Source: Hymenopellis radicata (taxonomy: Eukaryota; Basidiomycota; Agaricomycetes; Agaricales; Physalacriaceae). Taken from it: a stretch of 64,000 nucleotides of DNA. Each line of letters starts with the position of its first letter. Within the stretch, counting starts at the first letter, position 1. Position numbers and translations under genes: made by a program. The stretch is taken from assembly GCA_015501595.1 (NCBI GenBank), contig JADNRX010000077.1:1-64000 (forward strand), given 5' to 3'. Shown here in pieces: positions 32,582 to 44,222 of the stretch. Under the pieces are notes generated by a model. That model saw only the letters and a list, made by a program, of their open reading frames with translations. It ran no database searches and was not told where the DNA came from.

Positions 32582-35249
32582 TCAATACTCCCATCCATCC
32601 CGTCTTCGACGTTCGCCTCTTCTGGTCCTTCGACCAAATGGTCTCATAGCGAGGATCACTTCGTCGTCTGAATCATCGGTGAGTAGATCCAGATCGGAAT
32701 TCCGCCTCGAACTGGAACTGCGACTCGGGAAGTAGGTCAGCTCACTGCTCAAACTTTCTGAGGAAGAGATTCCGTCCGCGAGGAACGGCGGATAGAAGGA
32801 TCTCTCGTCATCAAGAAGGCTTGACTCGTGCGCTAGTGACATGGGGACGTTGTCCTCAAGTCGTCGAAAGTATTCCTCTGGCCCGATAAGTCCTAGCGAG
32901 TCGTGCTGATAGGACTCATTCGATAGTCGGGTAGCTAGCATTAGAGACCTCAACGAGTCAACGGATCACACGGGTTTACCCATACTCGATCCGCTCGGGC
33001 ATCTCGGAGATCCGATCCGTTTGATCCGTAGACCCGTGGCGGGTCGGATCGCACATGGATCGCGGATCAGCCTCTGGAGGCGCGAGTACTCGTGTTGACT
33101 CGTGAAAATGTTGGTATATATTTAAAGTTAATTTACAAAATTTTAGTAAGTTAAACGGGGTCTTGCGTGCCCCAAACAAGGCATGCACGATAATTTCTCG
33201 CGATCCGGCGTTCCGGACCGAGATCCGAAGCGACGCGTAAGCGTTGGATCGATGACTCGATCTCTTTGCTCACCACCACCACCACCACCCAGGGCATGAC
33301 GACTGTCATCCCTGCCGCTCTGACGATTGTCAGGCGGCCTCTGGGGTGGAGATTCAGGCTTTGGCTATGTGCTGAGCCTGCTGCTGCTGTCTCTGCGACG
33401 GCAGCAGCAACTTCCGCGACTAGGACGACTTCCGCGACGGGGACGACTTCCGCGACGAGGACGACTTCTGGACTACGGTCACGACGACCTGATGACGATG
33501 ACGATGCAGCGATGGCGGGGATGGAGAGAATGTGGTGAGGATGCGGGGAATGCGGCAAGGATGTGGCGAGAATGCGGCCACGTCGCGATAAAGACGTTGA
33601 CCTCGACTTGGTCGACGATGACCGCCACCGCCGCCACCACCACCACTCTCTGGACGGCAACGACTACCACCACCACTGCCGTAGCAACCACCACCACCAT
33701 ACCACCACTCCCACTCTCACCTCCACCACCCTCAGTCTGCATCATGCACGACTGAGTGTCCCCGTGCCATTGCCCGGGGATACTCGTCGGGCATGAATAG
33801 ATTTGGGTGCGTCCGATACTCGAGTTTACTCGAGTACTCGATCCGCTCGGTGATCTCGGCGATCCGACTCGTCTTGATCCGTAATCCGTGGCGGGTCGGA
33901 TCAGATAAAGATCGCGGATCGGCAGTTTGGGCCACGGGTACTCGCGTGACGGATCGCGGATCTGACCCGGATTTGAGTCGTTGAGGTCTCTAGCTAGCAT
34001 CATTGTCAGTGACCGGTTGGAATATTGTTGATCGTGCGTACCAGTGGCTATTTCCAGCCTATCGAAATCCACCACATGCGACCAGGAGGGACCGCGATCC
34101 TCCGAGGTACCTTCGTTCCTCATCTCCGGCTCTTCTGGATAGTACTCGTCCAGTACTTCGAGTTCGGAACCGGAACTAAGTTCGTCGATCCAGCGGAAGT
34201 CCAACTTGTCTGGGTGATAAAACATCTCATCCATTCGATCTAGTTCTTCGCGTGACATCGACGGTTGGCATTGCATAGATAACGCGTCTGATTTCGATAG
34301 ATCAGAAGCGATCCAATAAATGACTGGGTTACACGTACCGATGTCCTCCGTTGAAGCATTTGGGGTCGGTGCCGAAAGGCAATCGCAGTAAAGCGTGTCG
34401 GTATGGAAAGGATTGAAAGCATGCGAGTGGTCGAGGAAAGCGTCTGATGTTGGTGAGAAGTCCCAAGCGCGATAACCGTTGTACGAATCCTTCAGCTCCA
34501 GCACGGTCATTTGGCGCCTCTCCGCCTCATAGTGAATCAATCTGGGTGATACTGTGCTAAGGAAATCGTATGCATCCCAGGTCTCGTCCGCTCCGAAGTT
34601 CCATCTATACGCGATACCCTCCTCCATTGATACCTTAATCATCGCCGTAAGGCAACCGATGAGTCGGTTCAAGTACAGTAGGTTCGTCCGAACGTGTGAG
34701 AAGGCTTCGGCGCGCGTAGGCCAGGTATCGTCTTGGAAAGCTGGTGTGTACGAGATGCATCGGTGCAGCTAGGTTTCAAATGTCAATAAGATAGTTAACC
34801 GTACTGAAATAATGTCGTACCGCTCGCGAAAGAATGCTGGTTTCGGATGCCTGATCCAGAAACTCCAGCATCTCTTCGTCCGATAATGCTTTGGAATGGA
34901 CGTCCTCCGCGAGTACTTTGTTGAATCCGAAGCAGATGGCGTCGCCTGTGTTCTCGTTCAGTGGATGCCGTCATAACTGTTCGAAGTACTTACTGACGAC
35001 GGCATGCGCATGACAAACCCTCGTTTTGTGGTCCTCTGGAGGACAGAAACGTCCGTCCTCCCGCTCCACCATATCAGAGATCCCTATGTCGTTGAACGCG
35101 GGTACCACTATCTTTTCGACGATGGGGAGTAATGAGGAGGTCTTCAGGCTGTCGAGAATTGGAAAAAGGCGGTCGTTCACGTCGCTGTGAGTGGGAAGAA
35201 GGGGGACGTCGCTGAAGACACTGATAGAAGTGGGAGTTGATTGAGACAT
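32582..35249 (-). pseudogene. Uncharacterised gene split by a hAT-like element
   Basis: I do not recognise the family. The start is MSQSTPTSISVFSDVP at 35249. Exons follow with VEKIVVPAFNDIGISDM, CHAHAVVSKYF, CFGFNKVLAEDVHS, LHRCISYTPAFQDDTWPTR, YRWNFGADETWDAYDFLS and an acidic Ser-rich C-terminus ending RRRDGWEY (stop 32582). The frame LTMMLA at 34000 continues as TRLSNESYQHD only if the 1051-bp insertion 32942-33992 and one 8-bp target copy are skipped, so the uninterrupted gene existed recently. As it stands the frame is broken. It lies between the pol gene and the 3' LTR in the same orientation, so it may be an extra gene carried by the element or a resident gene with an LTR in its 3' end. 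Confidence 0.7.
32942..33992. mobile_element. hAT-like non-autonomous element, 1051 bp, 8-bp TSD
   Basis: The ends are inverted repeats: TAGAGACCTCAACGAGTCAA at the left, and the complement of TAGAGACCTCAACGACTCAA at the right. GCTAGCAT flanks both sides (32934-32941, 33993-34000), an 8-bp target duplication typical of hAT transposons. Subterminal regions rich in CGGATC/GGGTCGGATC repeat directly at about 32982-33100 and 33836-33955. The middle has CCA/CCG-rich low-complexity sequence (33580-33720) and a run of GACGACTTCCGCGACGGG units near 33424-33475. No intact transposase is seen. Confidence 0.92.
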
Positions 35250-35643
35250 TGGAAGTAGACGTTGAATTCTTGACCCTTTTATAGGATTTCCGAGTATTGC
35301 GTAGCATCGGTTATATCGAACACGTTGTGCTGACTATGGACGCGAATTAGGAGAGAGTAAATGATAGATAGGATGGAGTTAGGATTGTAGTGTACGAGAC
35401 GGGACACAAAGCCGCCGTAATTATTTCCCCTTTAGGAATGTCCAAGGACGTATTCGAACTGAGTTGATGGAAGTGGCCTGGTTCAACTTCACGGTCCCTT
35501 CAACTAACGAATGGTTCGATGGTAGAGCAGTGTGATAATTTATGAATTGTCCGCACGCATATTTTGGTATAAAAGAATTTCAAGAGAAAGAGAATTTCTT
35601 CGGGAATCTCATCGGATCACCGGATCGGTCGAGGATCGTGACA
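35250..35643. other. Spacer between pol and the split gene
   Basis: About 390 bp with no gene. It probably holds the promoter of the minus-strand gene starting at 35249 and the 3' flank of pol. No LTR-like sequence matching the 44-kb side was found here. Confidence 0.4.
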
Positions 35644-37768
35644 TCATGCTGACGAGTTCAGCTTTGATCGCGCTTGATTCCACTCTTCCAAGAGGAAGGG
35701 CGCGTTTTTCAATTCTTTTGCGGTCTTCCAACGGTCCTGGCTCGGATCCTGGTTTCTCCATCTTACCTTGAACTTTCTGACCCGCTTGTGCTTTCCCTTT
35801 CCTTTGAACATTCGTTCCTGTACTATTCGTTCGATCTCAGTCTCTTCTTCAAGACTTTCCAAGTCCTCCGGATTGAATCTCTTCGTCGGACGGTCACTGA
35901 ACTCTGGCGGTGACTGTTCGTATTTCTCCAAATGGGCGATGTTCAGGATAGGATGGATTTTGCTGTCGGTGGGCATTCGAAGCTGGTAAGTAACTGGGCT
36001 TAGTTTGCGTACGATTTGAAATGGACCGTCATACTTTAATAGCAACTTTCTACCGCGTCCTTTCTCTTCCTTCTTGAGAAGTTCTAGACTGTGTGGGTTG
36101 AGGACTACCAAATCGTCTTCTTCGAATTCGGTGACTAATCTCCCGTTGTTGTATGCCTTTTCTTGAAATGCTCGGCTTAGGATTAGTGCATCTTTCGCCC
36201 GAGCTCTCTCTGCTTCGAATTGTTCTACTATGTCGACAGCTGCCTCCTCCTCGAAAGCCATATGAATCTTATCTGGTTTACCCCCCGCTGCTACGGAGTC
36301 GCCGACTTGTCGCGGGATATAATCCGGATCGCTGAGAATGGCGGCTTCCGTAGTTGGATGGAATCCGTAGAGCAGAAACGCCGGTGAGTATCCGGTACTC
36401 GTGTGCGGCGTCGTGTTGTAGGATAACGCAAGTTTGTCTAGCCATTTGTCCCAGTCATTTCTCTCGGGTCCCACGTACGCGCGCAGAGCTATCTCAAGAC
36501 CTTGGTTCATGACTTCGGTTTGACCGTCAGCTTGCGGATGATGTGACGTTGTCAGTGCTCGTTTCATCCCCATAAGCTCACAGACCTCTTTCCAGAACGC
36601 GTTCCGCCATCTTGTATCCCGATCTGTAATCACTTGCTTCGGGATCCCGTATTTACAAATTACCTCGCGAATGAAGAGCGCTGCTGTCTCTTTGGAGTCA
36701 ATATTCACTGAACAAGGTACGAATATTGCAAACTTGGTAAGCTTGTCGACTAGTACAAGGATATTATCGAATTTCTCTGATGACATTGGCAGTTCGGGAA
36801 TGAAGTCCATTGTCACTACTTCGAATGGACGAGTTGGAATTGGAATAGGTTGCAGCAGACCCACGGCACCGTGCCTGCGCGGCTTCGTTTTCTGGCATAT
36901 GTCGCATGTACTGATGTATCGTTTTAGATCTCGCGACATGCCTGGCCAGTAGTGCGTGCTGGCTAGTCGATTATAACCACGATGATAACCAGCATGTGCA
37001 GATTCTGTTGGTGAGTTGTGTACCAAATCCATCACTTCTACGCGTATTGAACGTGGTACACATAGCCGGTTGTTGCCGTTAGCATCCTCAAAGAAGACTA
37101 GGCCGTTGTCCGCATAGAAGTACTGTAGCATTTCGACCGTAAGTTCACAAAATTTTGAATTTTTTGACCTTCCCACGCCTGATAAGTGATCGGAGGCGTT
37201 TTCCGGTGTCCGATAAGGAAATTCGGAGGCCTTGTGACCTGTGACGTGAACTTACGGTCGAAATAGGACAGTACTGTGGGAATTTCGTGTTCGTAAGATA
37301 AGTTGGATCTTGTATGGACTCGATTACCTCTTTGAAATGCGGGTCGTCGTCGTACGCTACTCTCCATCGATTTATCTCATCCTCCACCATGCTTACTTGT
37401 ACGTTGTAGGTTCGACTACATTGTGACAGTGCGTCGTGACCATTGGCGAATTCAATTTCTGCATTGTGAACCTCTTCGAGCGCTAATTCATCATCTGTGA
37501 GACTCTCGGCGTATTTTCCTGCTACAGTGAGTAACTTCTCTTCGAACCGGTTCCCTAATTCACTGTACATGTTCCTTAGGGCATCTTCGTTGTTCCGCGT
37601 CAGATCTACTGCTAACGATACGTCAGATTTCGGTCCCGACTCTGGAGGAAGTCTTCTACGAAGACGCGAGATAGGGTCAATGTTTGAATGAACACGACCT
37701 GCCCTATGTACAATGTGCAAGTTTGGAAAGGCAGAAAATACTGTAGCGTTTCGACCGTATATTCTCAT
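35644..37768 (-). pseudogene. Chromovirus integrase with chromodomain, interrupted by a MITE
   Basis: The end of a Ty3/gypsy pol polyprotein. From about 37725 the connection domain reads FSAFPNLHIVHRAGRVHSNIDPISRL. After the MITE at 37123-37271 come the HHCC zinc finger (H..H...CDICQ), the integrase core with its three acidic residues (VTMDFIPELP, ITDRDTRWRNAF, HPQADGQTEVMNQG), a PFQIVRKL..VTYQLRMP GPY-like module, and a C-terminal chromodomain-like segment (EIERIVQERM...KFKVRWRN..QDRWKTAKEL). The stop is TGA at 35644-35646. The downstream 510 codons are fully open, so only the MITE breaks this part. The chromodomain places the element among chromoviruses. Confidence 0.9.
37123..37271. mobile_element. 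TA-flanked MITE, 149 bp, in pol
   Basis: The ends are CTGTAGCATTTCGACCGTAA and the complement of CTGTCCTATTTCGACCGTAA. TA lies on each side (37121-37122, 37272-37273). Removing the element with one TA gives an in-frame ...FPQYFYADNG..., so the insertion site in pol is exact. It is a short relative of the element at 37741. Confidence 0.92.
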
Positions 37769-37984
37769 ATCGGGTCACGGAGCCCCACGAACCGAACCTA
37801 TACATATTGCATATTGCATCACGGAGCCTCCTGGCCAGGCACAGGCATCCAAAAGTGGAAATTTCAGGTTCCGCCTGCAGCGGGCCTGTCCAAATAAGGG
37901 AATTTAAGGGTCTACGAACCTATTTGCTGTAAGTTCACAGCATATCGGGTCACAAGCTGCGAACCTACGGTTGAAACGCTACAG
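37741..37984. mobile_element. TA-flanked MITE, 244 bp, in RNase H/connection region
   Basis: The termini are CTGTAGCGTTTCGACCGTA and the complement of CTGTAGCGTTTCAACCGTA. The target duplication is TA (37739-37740, 37985-37986). Removing it restores the frame RLLTWGTVFSAFPNLHIV. The ends match those of 37123-37271, so two members of one family sit 470 bp apart in the same element. Confidence 0.92.
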
Positions 37985-40747
37985 TACTGTTCCCCAGGTG
38001 AGCAGCCTTCTATTAACATTCTGAAATGTCCGACTCCAAGTCAGCGCAGCGTGATCTGTTATCGCTAGGATGGTTTCGCCTTCGATGAAAGGCTGGAACT
38101 TGATGAGTGCTTCTTTCAACGCCAGTGCTTCTCGTTCCGTCGGGGAATAATTGTGTTCCGCAGATTTTAAAACCCTTGACCAGTAACAAATAACTCGTTC
38201 TACGGATACTACTGTCTCGTCGAAATTCTCCGCCCAGCTCCCCGTGACCGTTACATCGTTCCATTCCTTCGATAGTGCGGCCACTAACTAAGGAACAGGT
38301 TCTTTCGCATCAAACGCCTTCTTGAGACGATCATACATTCGTGTACCTTGGAGATCACGGATCTTGATAGGTTGCACTTGCTGAAGGATACCGGCTAAGC
38401 CATAGTCACAGGCGTCTGTGTAGACACGGTACGGTAGATTAGGAATGGCATATGCCCGTACGGGTGCGTTGGACAGTACCTGTTTGCATAGTTCAAACGC
38501 CTCGTTATGAAGTGAAGTCCAATTCCATTCGGTTCCTTTCTTGAGTAGTTGGAATAAGGGCTGCGCAATCCACGCGTAGAAAGGGACGTAAGCTGAAAAG
38601 TACACCATCATGCCTAGAAACGTGTGTAGTTCCTTTACGTTCTGTGGAACTTCTAACATTAGGATAGCTTCCACTTTCTCTTTATGCGTCGACATACCTA
38701 GTCGAGAAACCTTCTGGCCTAACAATAGAAGCGACTGATAAGCGAAGTTACATTTAGTCGGGGACAGAGTCAGTCCCGATTTCACGATGGCTTGCAGTAC
38801 TTGCTGAAGGTGATCAAGGTGTTCTTCGAAAGACAGTGAAAAGATAACGATATCATCAATATATACTAAGGCGAAAATCCACAGGAACGGAGCTAAAACA
38901 TTTTGCATAACTCTCTGGAATACGCTAGGACCGTTGCGATACCCGAATGGCATTCGCGCGAAACACCATAGTCCCCGATGACATCGAAAACTAAGTAAGT
39001 CGCGAGAATCCTCGTGTATAGTAAGCTGTGTGAAGCCTGAAAGAGCGTCTAACGTGGTCAACCATTGCGCGCCACTCAGAGCTTGAGTGATGTCGTCTTG
39101 TCGAGGTAAAGGAAATTCGTCTGGTATTACCATGGTGTTGAGCTTCCGATAGTCAACTACCATTCTTGGCTTACCGTTTCGATAGGTGATAAATGTTGCA
39201 GCCGCCCAAGGACTCGTTGAGGGTTCTATGACTCCCAGCTGAATCCATGAGTCCATCTGTTTGTCGATAACCTCTCGGTTTGTAGGTGAGGCTGCGAAGG
39301 GGGGTAGGGATACTGGGATAGCGTGAGGTTTCATAGGAATCCTGACGTGCGCGTCGTGGTTGCCGAGGCGTCCATCTAGACCGAACGCAAGACGATTTTC
39401 TTCTAGTACTGCTACGAGTCCTCGGCGTTGATCTTCGGTTAGATCAGGAGAAATATGCACGGAGCTCGTGAAATCTGCAGTAGTCGTGGGTTCAGGTGCC
39501 ACTTCAGCTGTTTTCGGTCCCCCTTCGATAGGTTCAGAAGATGATGGGTCGTCTTGCTCTGTAGCATTACGTTGAGCCTTCGAGGTGATATTGGATTGAG
39601 ATTGAATCACGTTCGATCGTGATTCGGAGTTCGGTCCGATCATCCCTCCTTCCTTCTTTGCCACCATCTGTCGAACGAAGTTCGCGTACTGAGCTTGTTG
39701 ATGACGTGTTTCCTCATTCTTCGGTGCTTTGTCTAGCCAATTTCGCGGGTTATGCGCTTTGGCGAGTACTTGACCAGCCGCGATCGTGACTACTTCGTCC
39801 GAAAAGTTGGATACGTGAAGGAAGGGATTATCGCGATGAATTAGAGAGTCAGGTGAGCCCCAGAACGTTCGACCGTTGCTGTCTTGCTGAATAGCTCTCT
39901 CTACAAAAAGGCTATTAGATTTCAACGGGAAAGACGCGTCAACAGGAATCCTTACGCACGTTTCAGGTCCTATCACTGTTCTGACCTGTGCTCGCACTTC
40001 GCCTTTCCTCTGCCTTCGACGATTTCGACTCCTCTTCTTCTGCATCTTCCTGTGCATCTGGATTGTCGATAATCCAGGCACTGCTGCGATGTACGACTTG
40101 ACCTGAAAAGTCTTCCCGTTCTCCATGATTTGTGAGTTGCCAAGTGAGTTGCTTACTTCGACTTCGCGTCCGGTGTCTGAAAAATTAATAAAAGTTTTAC
40201 CTTCTCTTCGGATGGTCGAAAGCGAATACTGATCCGAGAAATCATTGCCTAGGATGAATGGTGAGCTCATTCCTTTCACGATATATGCGTCAACGTTCAT
40301 TTGTACCGGTCCTTTGTTAGTCTCGAAATACAAGTCAACCTTGATGAATTCGTCAATAACGGTCGCTCCCGTTACTTGGATGAGGTTGATTCTTTGGCCT
40401 TGATGCGCTCTTGGGTGTGTTGTCAGCTGCTTCCATGCATTTTCTGATAGTAATGTGATATCAGATCCGGAGTCAATTATGACGTTCAAGGTGTCGAGAC
40501 CGATACCGTTGACTCCTGCTTGAGTCTGCGTTGCTTTACTGCCCAGGAAGGTACAACCTGCTGGTCGCGCCATGAACTTTCTCAGTTCTAGCAACGGTCG
40601 ACTAGGGTGAGCGTTCACATCTGATTTGACTCGGTAACTGACTCTACTTATGTCTTGCGCTAGACGCCTCCGAGAACGCCGATTGAGTGCGGGTTTCTCA
40701 TAATACGCCGTACATGCTCGCGCACTTCGTGCTGGCGAGGAATGCAC
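37985..40747 (-). pseudogene. Chromovirus protease, reverse transcriptase and RNase H
   Basis: The first part of pol. The retropepsin motif VIIDSGSDITLLS with the flap region and FILGNDF lies at residues about 88-175. The reverse transcriptase shows VIEPSTSPWAAATF, RMVVDYRKLN, LPRQDDI, FARMPFGYRNGPSVFQRVM and the catalytic YIDD, then KCNFAYQ and FLGMMVYF. RNase H starts with YRVYTDACDYGLAG. A TAG at 38288-38290 interrupts it before LVAALSKEW. RNase H then continues with YSPTEREALALKEALIKF and ITDHAALTW in the same frame until the MITE. The single stop, together with the MITEs, makes the copy non-functional. The 818-codon open stretch before it is intact. Confidence 0.92.
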
Positions 40748-40790
40748 TGAGGTTGCTGCAAGGTTCGTTTCTGAAAAATTTGATTTTCCT

Positions 40791-43700
40791 TCACTTACAC
40801 CCCCAGGACTCTTTCAGTATTCTCATTGCTTTCCTGTCGAGTAAACCGAGTGTTCTCTTCGAAATCCGAATTGTCTGAATCTGAGTCTGATTCTTCAATT
40901 TCGTCAAGTACGTTGCAGTACAAATCCTCATAGTCGTCAAGAGCTTCTCGCAGGTCATCATCGGTTGCGCTAAACGCGTTCGCGCTGTCCTGAAGGCTTT
41001 CTTCGCATACTTGCACTCTCTGTCCCAGTGCATCGCACTTCCACAGTGCCGACACGGACGTGCTCCTTTAGCCTTTGGAGTCAACCTTTCTTGGTTACAT
41101 TCGAGTCGTCCTTGGGAAAACGCCGGTGGTGGAAGCTTCTCAGAAGCCCCTACTAGATTGACTCGGGCGCTACGCTTCTCGCTCACGAGTATATCTCTCC
41201 TCGTAACGCTGACGTTGAGGTAGACATTCGATAAGGGCTCTTCATGGAAACGCATAGCGCGTTGAAGGTCGACGACTGATTGATAGAGGTGTGTTGTCAA
41301 GATCATGTTCCATTGACTGGGCGCGCCTTGCATTATCTCACTGATCATTTCAGAATCATTGAAATTATATGCTGTCGTCAGCAGATCCGCTTTTCGAATA
41401 AAGTATTCGCTAGGCGTTTCTTTGGTATGTCCAGTTTCTCTGAATCTCGCGTCACCGGCTCGTTTTCTCAAACGTTCCCACCATTTCTTAGTCATGTAGT
41501 ACCCGCATTTCCTCGCGCAACGTAGCCCATTCGACTTCGATCAGACGTCTATGGTTCAAAGGGTAGTGACCAGTACCATTCACTGGCAGCTCCAGTAAGT
41601 CGTTTTGGTACTATGCGACCAAGTTGTTGTCGCATTCGTACGCTCATACTTGCTAGATCGTCCATCTTACGGAACCAGTGAATAATTCGGTCAGTATCTC
41701 CATCCCATGTTTCAACGTCGCTGAGCTTCAGTTTCATGTCAAAGTGTGCATCAAATCGATTTGGATCTGGATTACCGCCTGCAACGGGCTGACCTCCTCC
41801 TCCTGGACCAGGATTGCCACCTCCACCAGGACCTGGAAAGCCGCCGCCGCCTCCACCTGGGAAACCACCGCCGCCTCCGCCTGGAAAGCCGCCGCCACCT
41901 CCACCTGGAAAGCCGCCGCCACCTCCACCTGGAAAGCCGCCGCCACCTCCACCTGGAATGCCGCCGCCGCCTCCACCTGGAAAACCGCCGCCGCCTCCAC
42001 CGGGATGACCGCCGCCTCCTACTGGATGACCGCCGCCTCCTCCAGGGAAACCGCCGCCTCCTCCCGGATGGCCGCTGCCTCCTAAAGGATGACTACCGCC
42101 TCCTCCCGGGAAACCGGCGCCCCCACCAGCCTGATTCCCTCCTCCGACAGGGAAATTGCTTCCTAGTGCGGTACCTCCATTTCCTGAGGGAAAATTGGAC
42201 CCGCCAAAGCCTGATAGACCCCCTACATCCGGGCCAGTCGAACCGGTTCCTTTCGTAGGCTGTCCTCCAGCGTTGAATGCTGCGGGTTGATTGGGGACTG
42301 GTGAGGTCCCCGATCGACTTCCTCCCGTCGGTTGCGCAGGATTCGTGTAGCCTCCACCACTGTAAAGTGGCGGCGCAGTTGTCGGTACGTAAGGGGCACG
42401 AATCCGGAATTATTCCCTGTACTAAATGAATTCAGGTTAGGTCGCGATGATGGACTTACTTGACGGGTAGGGTGAGTATTAGTCGTCCCCGTGTTCGCTC
42501 CTGCACGCTCTTGCATACGTGCAGTCACTTGTGCGAATCTCATTGCACTTGGGTCTGATCCTTCCGTAGATGTGCCTTGTTTTCCTTGTGGATTAGATTC
42601 GTGACCGCGTGGTTCCATGCCTTGAGGCGCACTAGTCGCCTCGCCTTGAGGCTGTGGGTAAAGCGGGTCATACCAACTGAACACGGATGGCGGCGCTTGG
42701 GACATTTGACTAGTACGCGTCCCTCGGTTTAGGTTTTGAATTCCCGCGGTGCTCGGAGGAGGTGCCGTTGAACCTGTATGGACAGACTCTTCGAAGGGTC
42801 CCTTCCCAGTCATGCTCCCTCCTCGTGTGGGATATTGAGCTGGTTTGAATGATGCAGAAATTGATTCATCTTGGAGAAGGGTCTAAACGAGGGGTTCTGA
42901 GTGGGTCGAGGTACGGATGATGATGATGATGTTGGGATTTCTGCATCTTCGGACGTATCAAAGAATCTAGTCTGTTTTTCGGAGTTACGGGCTTGTCGAG
43001 AAGGTTCGTTTCGTTGTCCTGTAAGGAATTGCGATATTGATTCATCATTAGGCTGTTCTAGACCCGTTGAAAAGGAAGACCGTTCCGTGTGTGGCGTTGG
43101 ACGCGAGCTTCCCGAATAGTACTCGTGCACTCGACTTTGGAGCTTTGTGGTTTCACTATCAGGCTCCATTCGACGAGGAGCACCTGTCTCCCAGTCGTGA
43201 TATTTATCAAGTGTGGCGAGTACGTGTTCCGTTTGCGCAATTAAACCTAGTGCCTGAATCTCGTAGTCATGTTCCATTACCCACAGATCAATGTCGTTTT
43301 CAACGCCCCACTGTGGAATCGGAAGGGATCGTACCTTCTTTCCAGCACTAGCTAATGATTGAGCTGCGATGTCAATTTTGCTTTGAATACATTGCATGAA
43401 CCTCAAGTATAGCGTGTCGCTTGGCTTATATCCATAAATTTCGCCTTCCGTTGTACGCATAATCGTAGGAGTCTTGATCGCTTGATAGAGGTAATCAATT
43501 TCGCGTGAAAACGTGCTAAGTACTTGTGGAACAGACAAGGTAGTGAGTGTGGGATAGTGTACTTCGCCGCTCGCTTCTGCTAAAGTTTCTAGGGCTTGCA
43601 AGCGTCTCTCTTGCCATAGCCTACGTGAAATCTGTGTAAAATCAGGATCATTCCTAGATACCTCCCCCAGCCAACGATCGATTAGCTCCTTTACCTGAAA

Positions 43701-43946
43701 ATGAGCGATCGATGGTAGGTACCATTTCTGCCATGAGATTCTCCCTCGCCCACGATGAACGTGGCATGGTAAAACTCCCCTTCAGGCGCGCCGAGATTTG
43801 TGGCGCATCACTGACCTGATTCCATTCTAGATGCGCCCAAGCGTCCTTTAGTTGAGCCTGTCTTATGCTACCATGTACTGGCTCCTTACCTTTGTTCCTC
43901 CATCAGGAAAAGGCATATTGGGCTCAGGCCAGCCATGATCAACCAT
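40791..43946 (-). pseudogene. Chromovirus Gag with Gly-rich repeats and spliceosomal introns
   Basis: From ATG 43946 the frame reads MVDHGWPEPNMPFPDGGTK, then crosses a GTAAGG...CAG intron to AQLKDAWAHLEWNQ. A second intron (GTCAGTG...CAG) leads to VKELIDRWLGEVSRNDPDFTQISRRLWQERR. The capsid-like part follows (ALETLAEASGEVHYP, YLRFMQCIQSKIDIAAQ, WVMEHDYEIQALGLIAQTEHVLATLD). A Gly-rich segment (41790-42120) precedes the second helical domain MKLKLSDVETWDGDTDRIIHWF and ETPSEYFIRKADLL, and a CCHC knuckle CRHCGSAMHWDREC. Frames change at about 42812 (ATGA overlap), 41547 and 41500, so several frameshifts have accumulated. Introns in gag are uncommon for retrotransposons. Confidence 0.82.
41814..42110 (-). 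repeat. Gly-rich 24-bp tandem repeats in gag
   Basis: On the minus strand the repeated unit encodes GGGGGGFP, six or more near-perfect copies, followed by looser GGGGHP units. The plus strand shows PPPPPPGK in the same phase, which is only the shadow. The copies are nearly identical, so recent unequal exchange or slippage is likely. The segment links two helical Gag parts and is probably an unstructured spacer. Confidence 0.9.
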
Positions 43947-44222
43947 AGCTGACTAGGGTCAACTATGAGACATCAAAGCAGTTGAACTGCAAAGCTGACT
44001 CTGAGAAAGGTTCCCCCCTGCAGCCTAACTCAGGCTGCTTTGAAGTTAGCCTGTGTAAGTCTAAGTCAGCTTAGAATACTCCTCAAGCATACTCAACTCA
44101 GCTCAGACAAGGATAATTCATATCAGTCAACTCTCAAAGATACTCAGTATGCACAGCTCCGCCCCAGTCAAAGTATCGAGAGAGTGAGAGAAACAATATA
44201 TTGCCATAATATCATTATATAG

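Noticed and set aside
33151..33755. Thr/Val/Arg-rich frames on both strands near 33.2-33.7 kb
   Set aside because: They arise from CCA/CCG low-complexity sequence inside the hAT-like element and show no protein family or codon pattern.
35250..35640. A separate LTR directly after integrase
   Set aside because: I compared it with sequence upstream of gag (43.95-44.2 kb) and saw no match, so no second LTR pair immediately around gag-pol is supported.
41746..42258. Long plus-strand frames rich in Pro or Leu/Arg over the 42-kb repeat
   Set aside because: They are antisense shadows of the Gly-rich Gag repeats; the minus-strand frame joins real Gag sequence on both sides.
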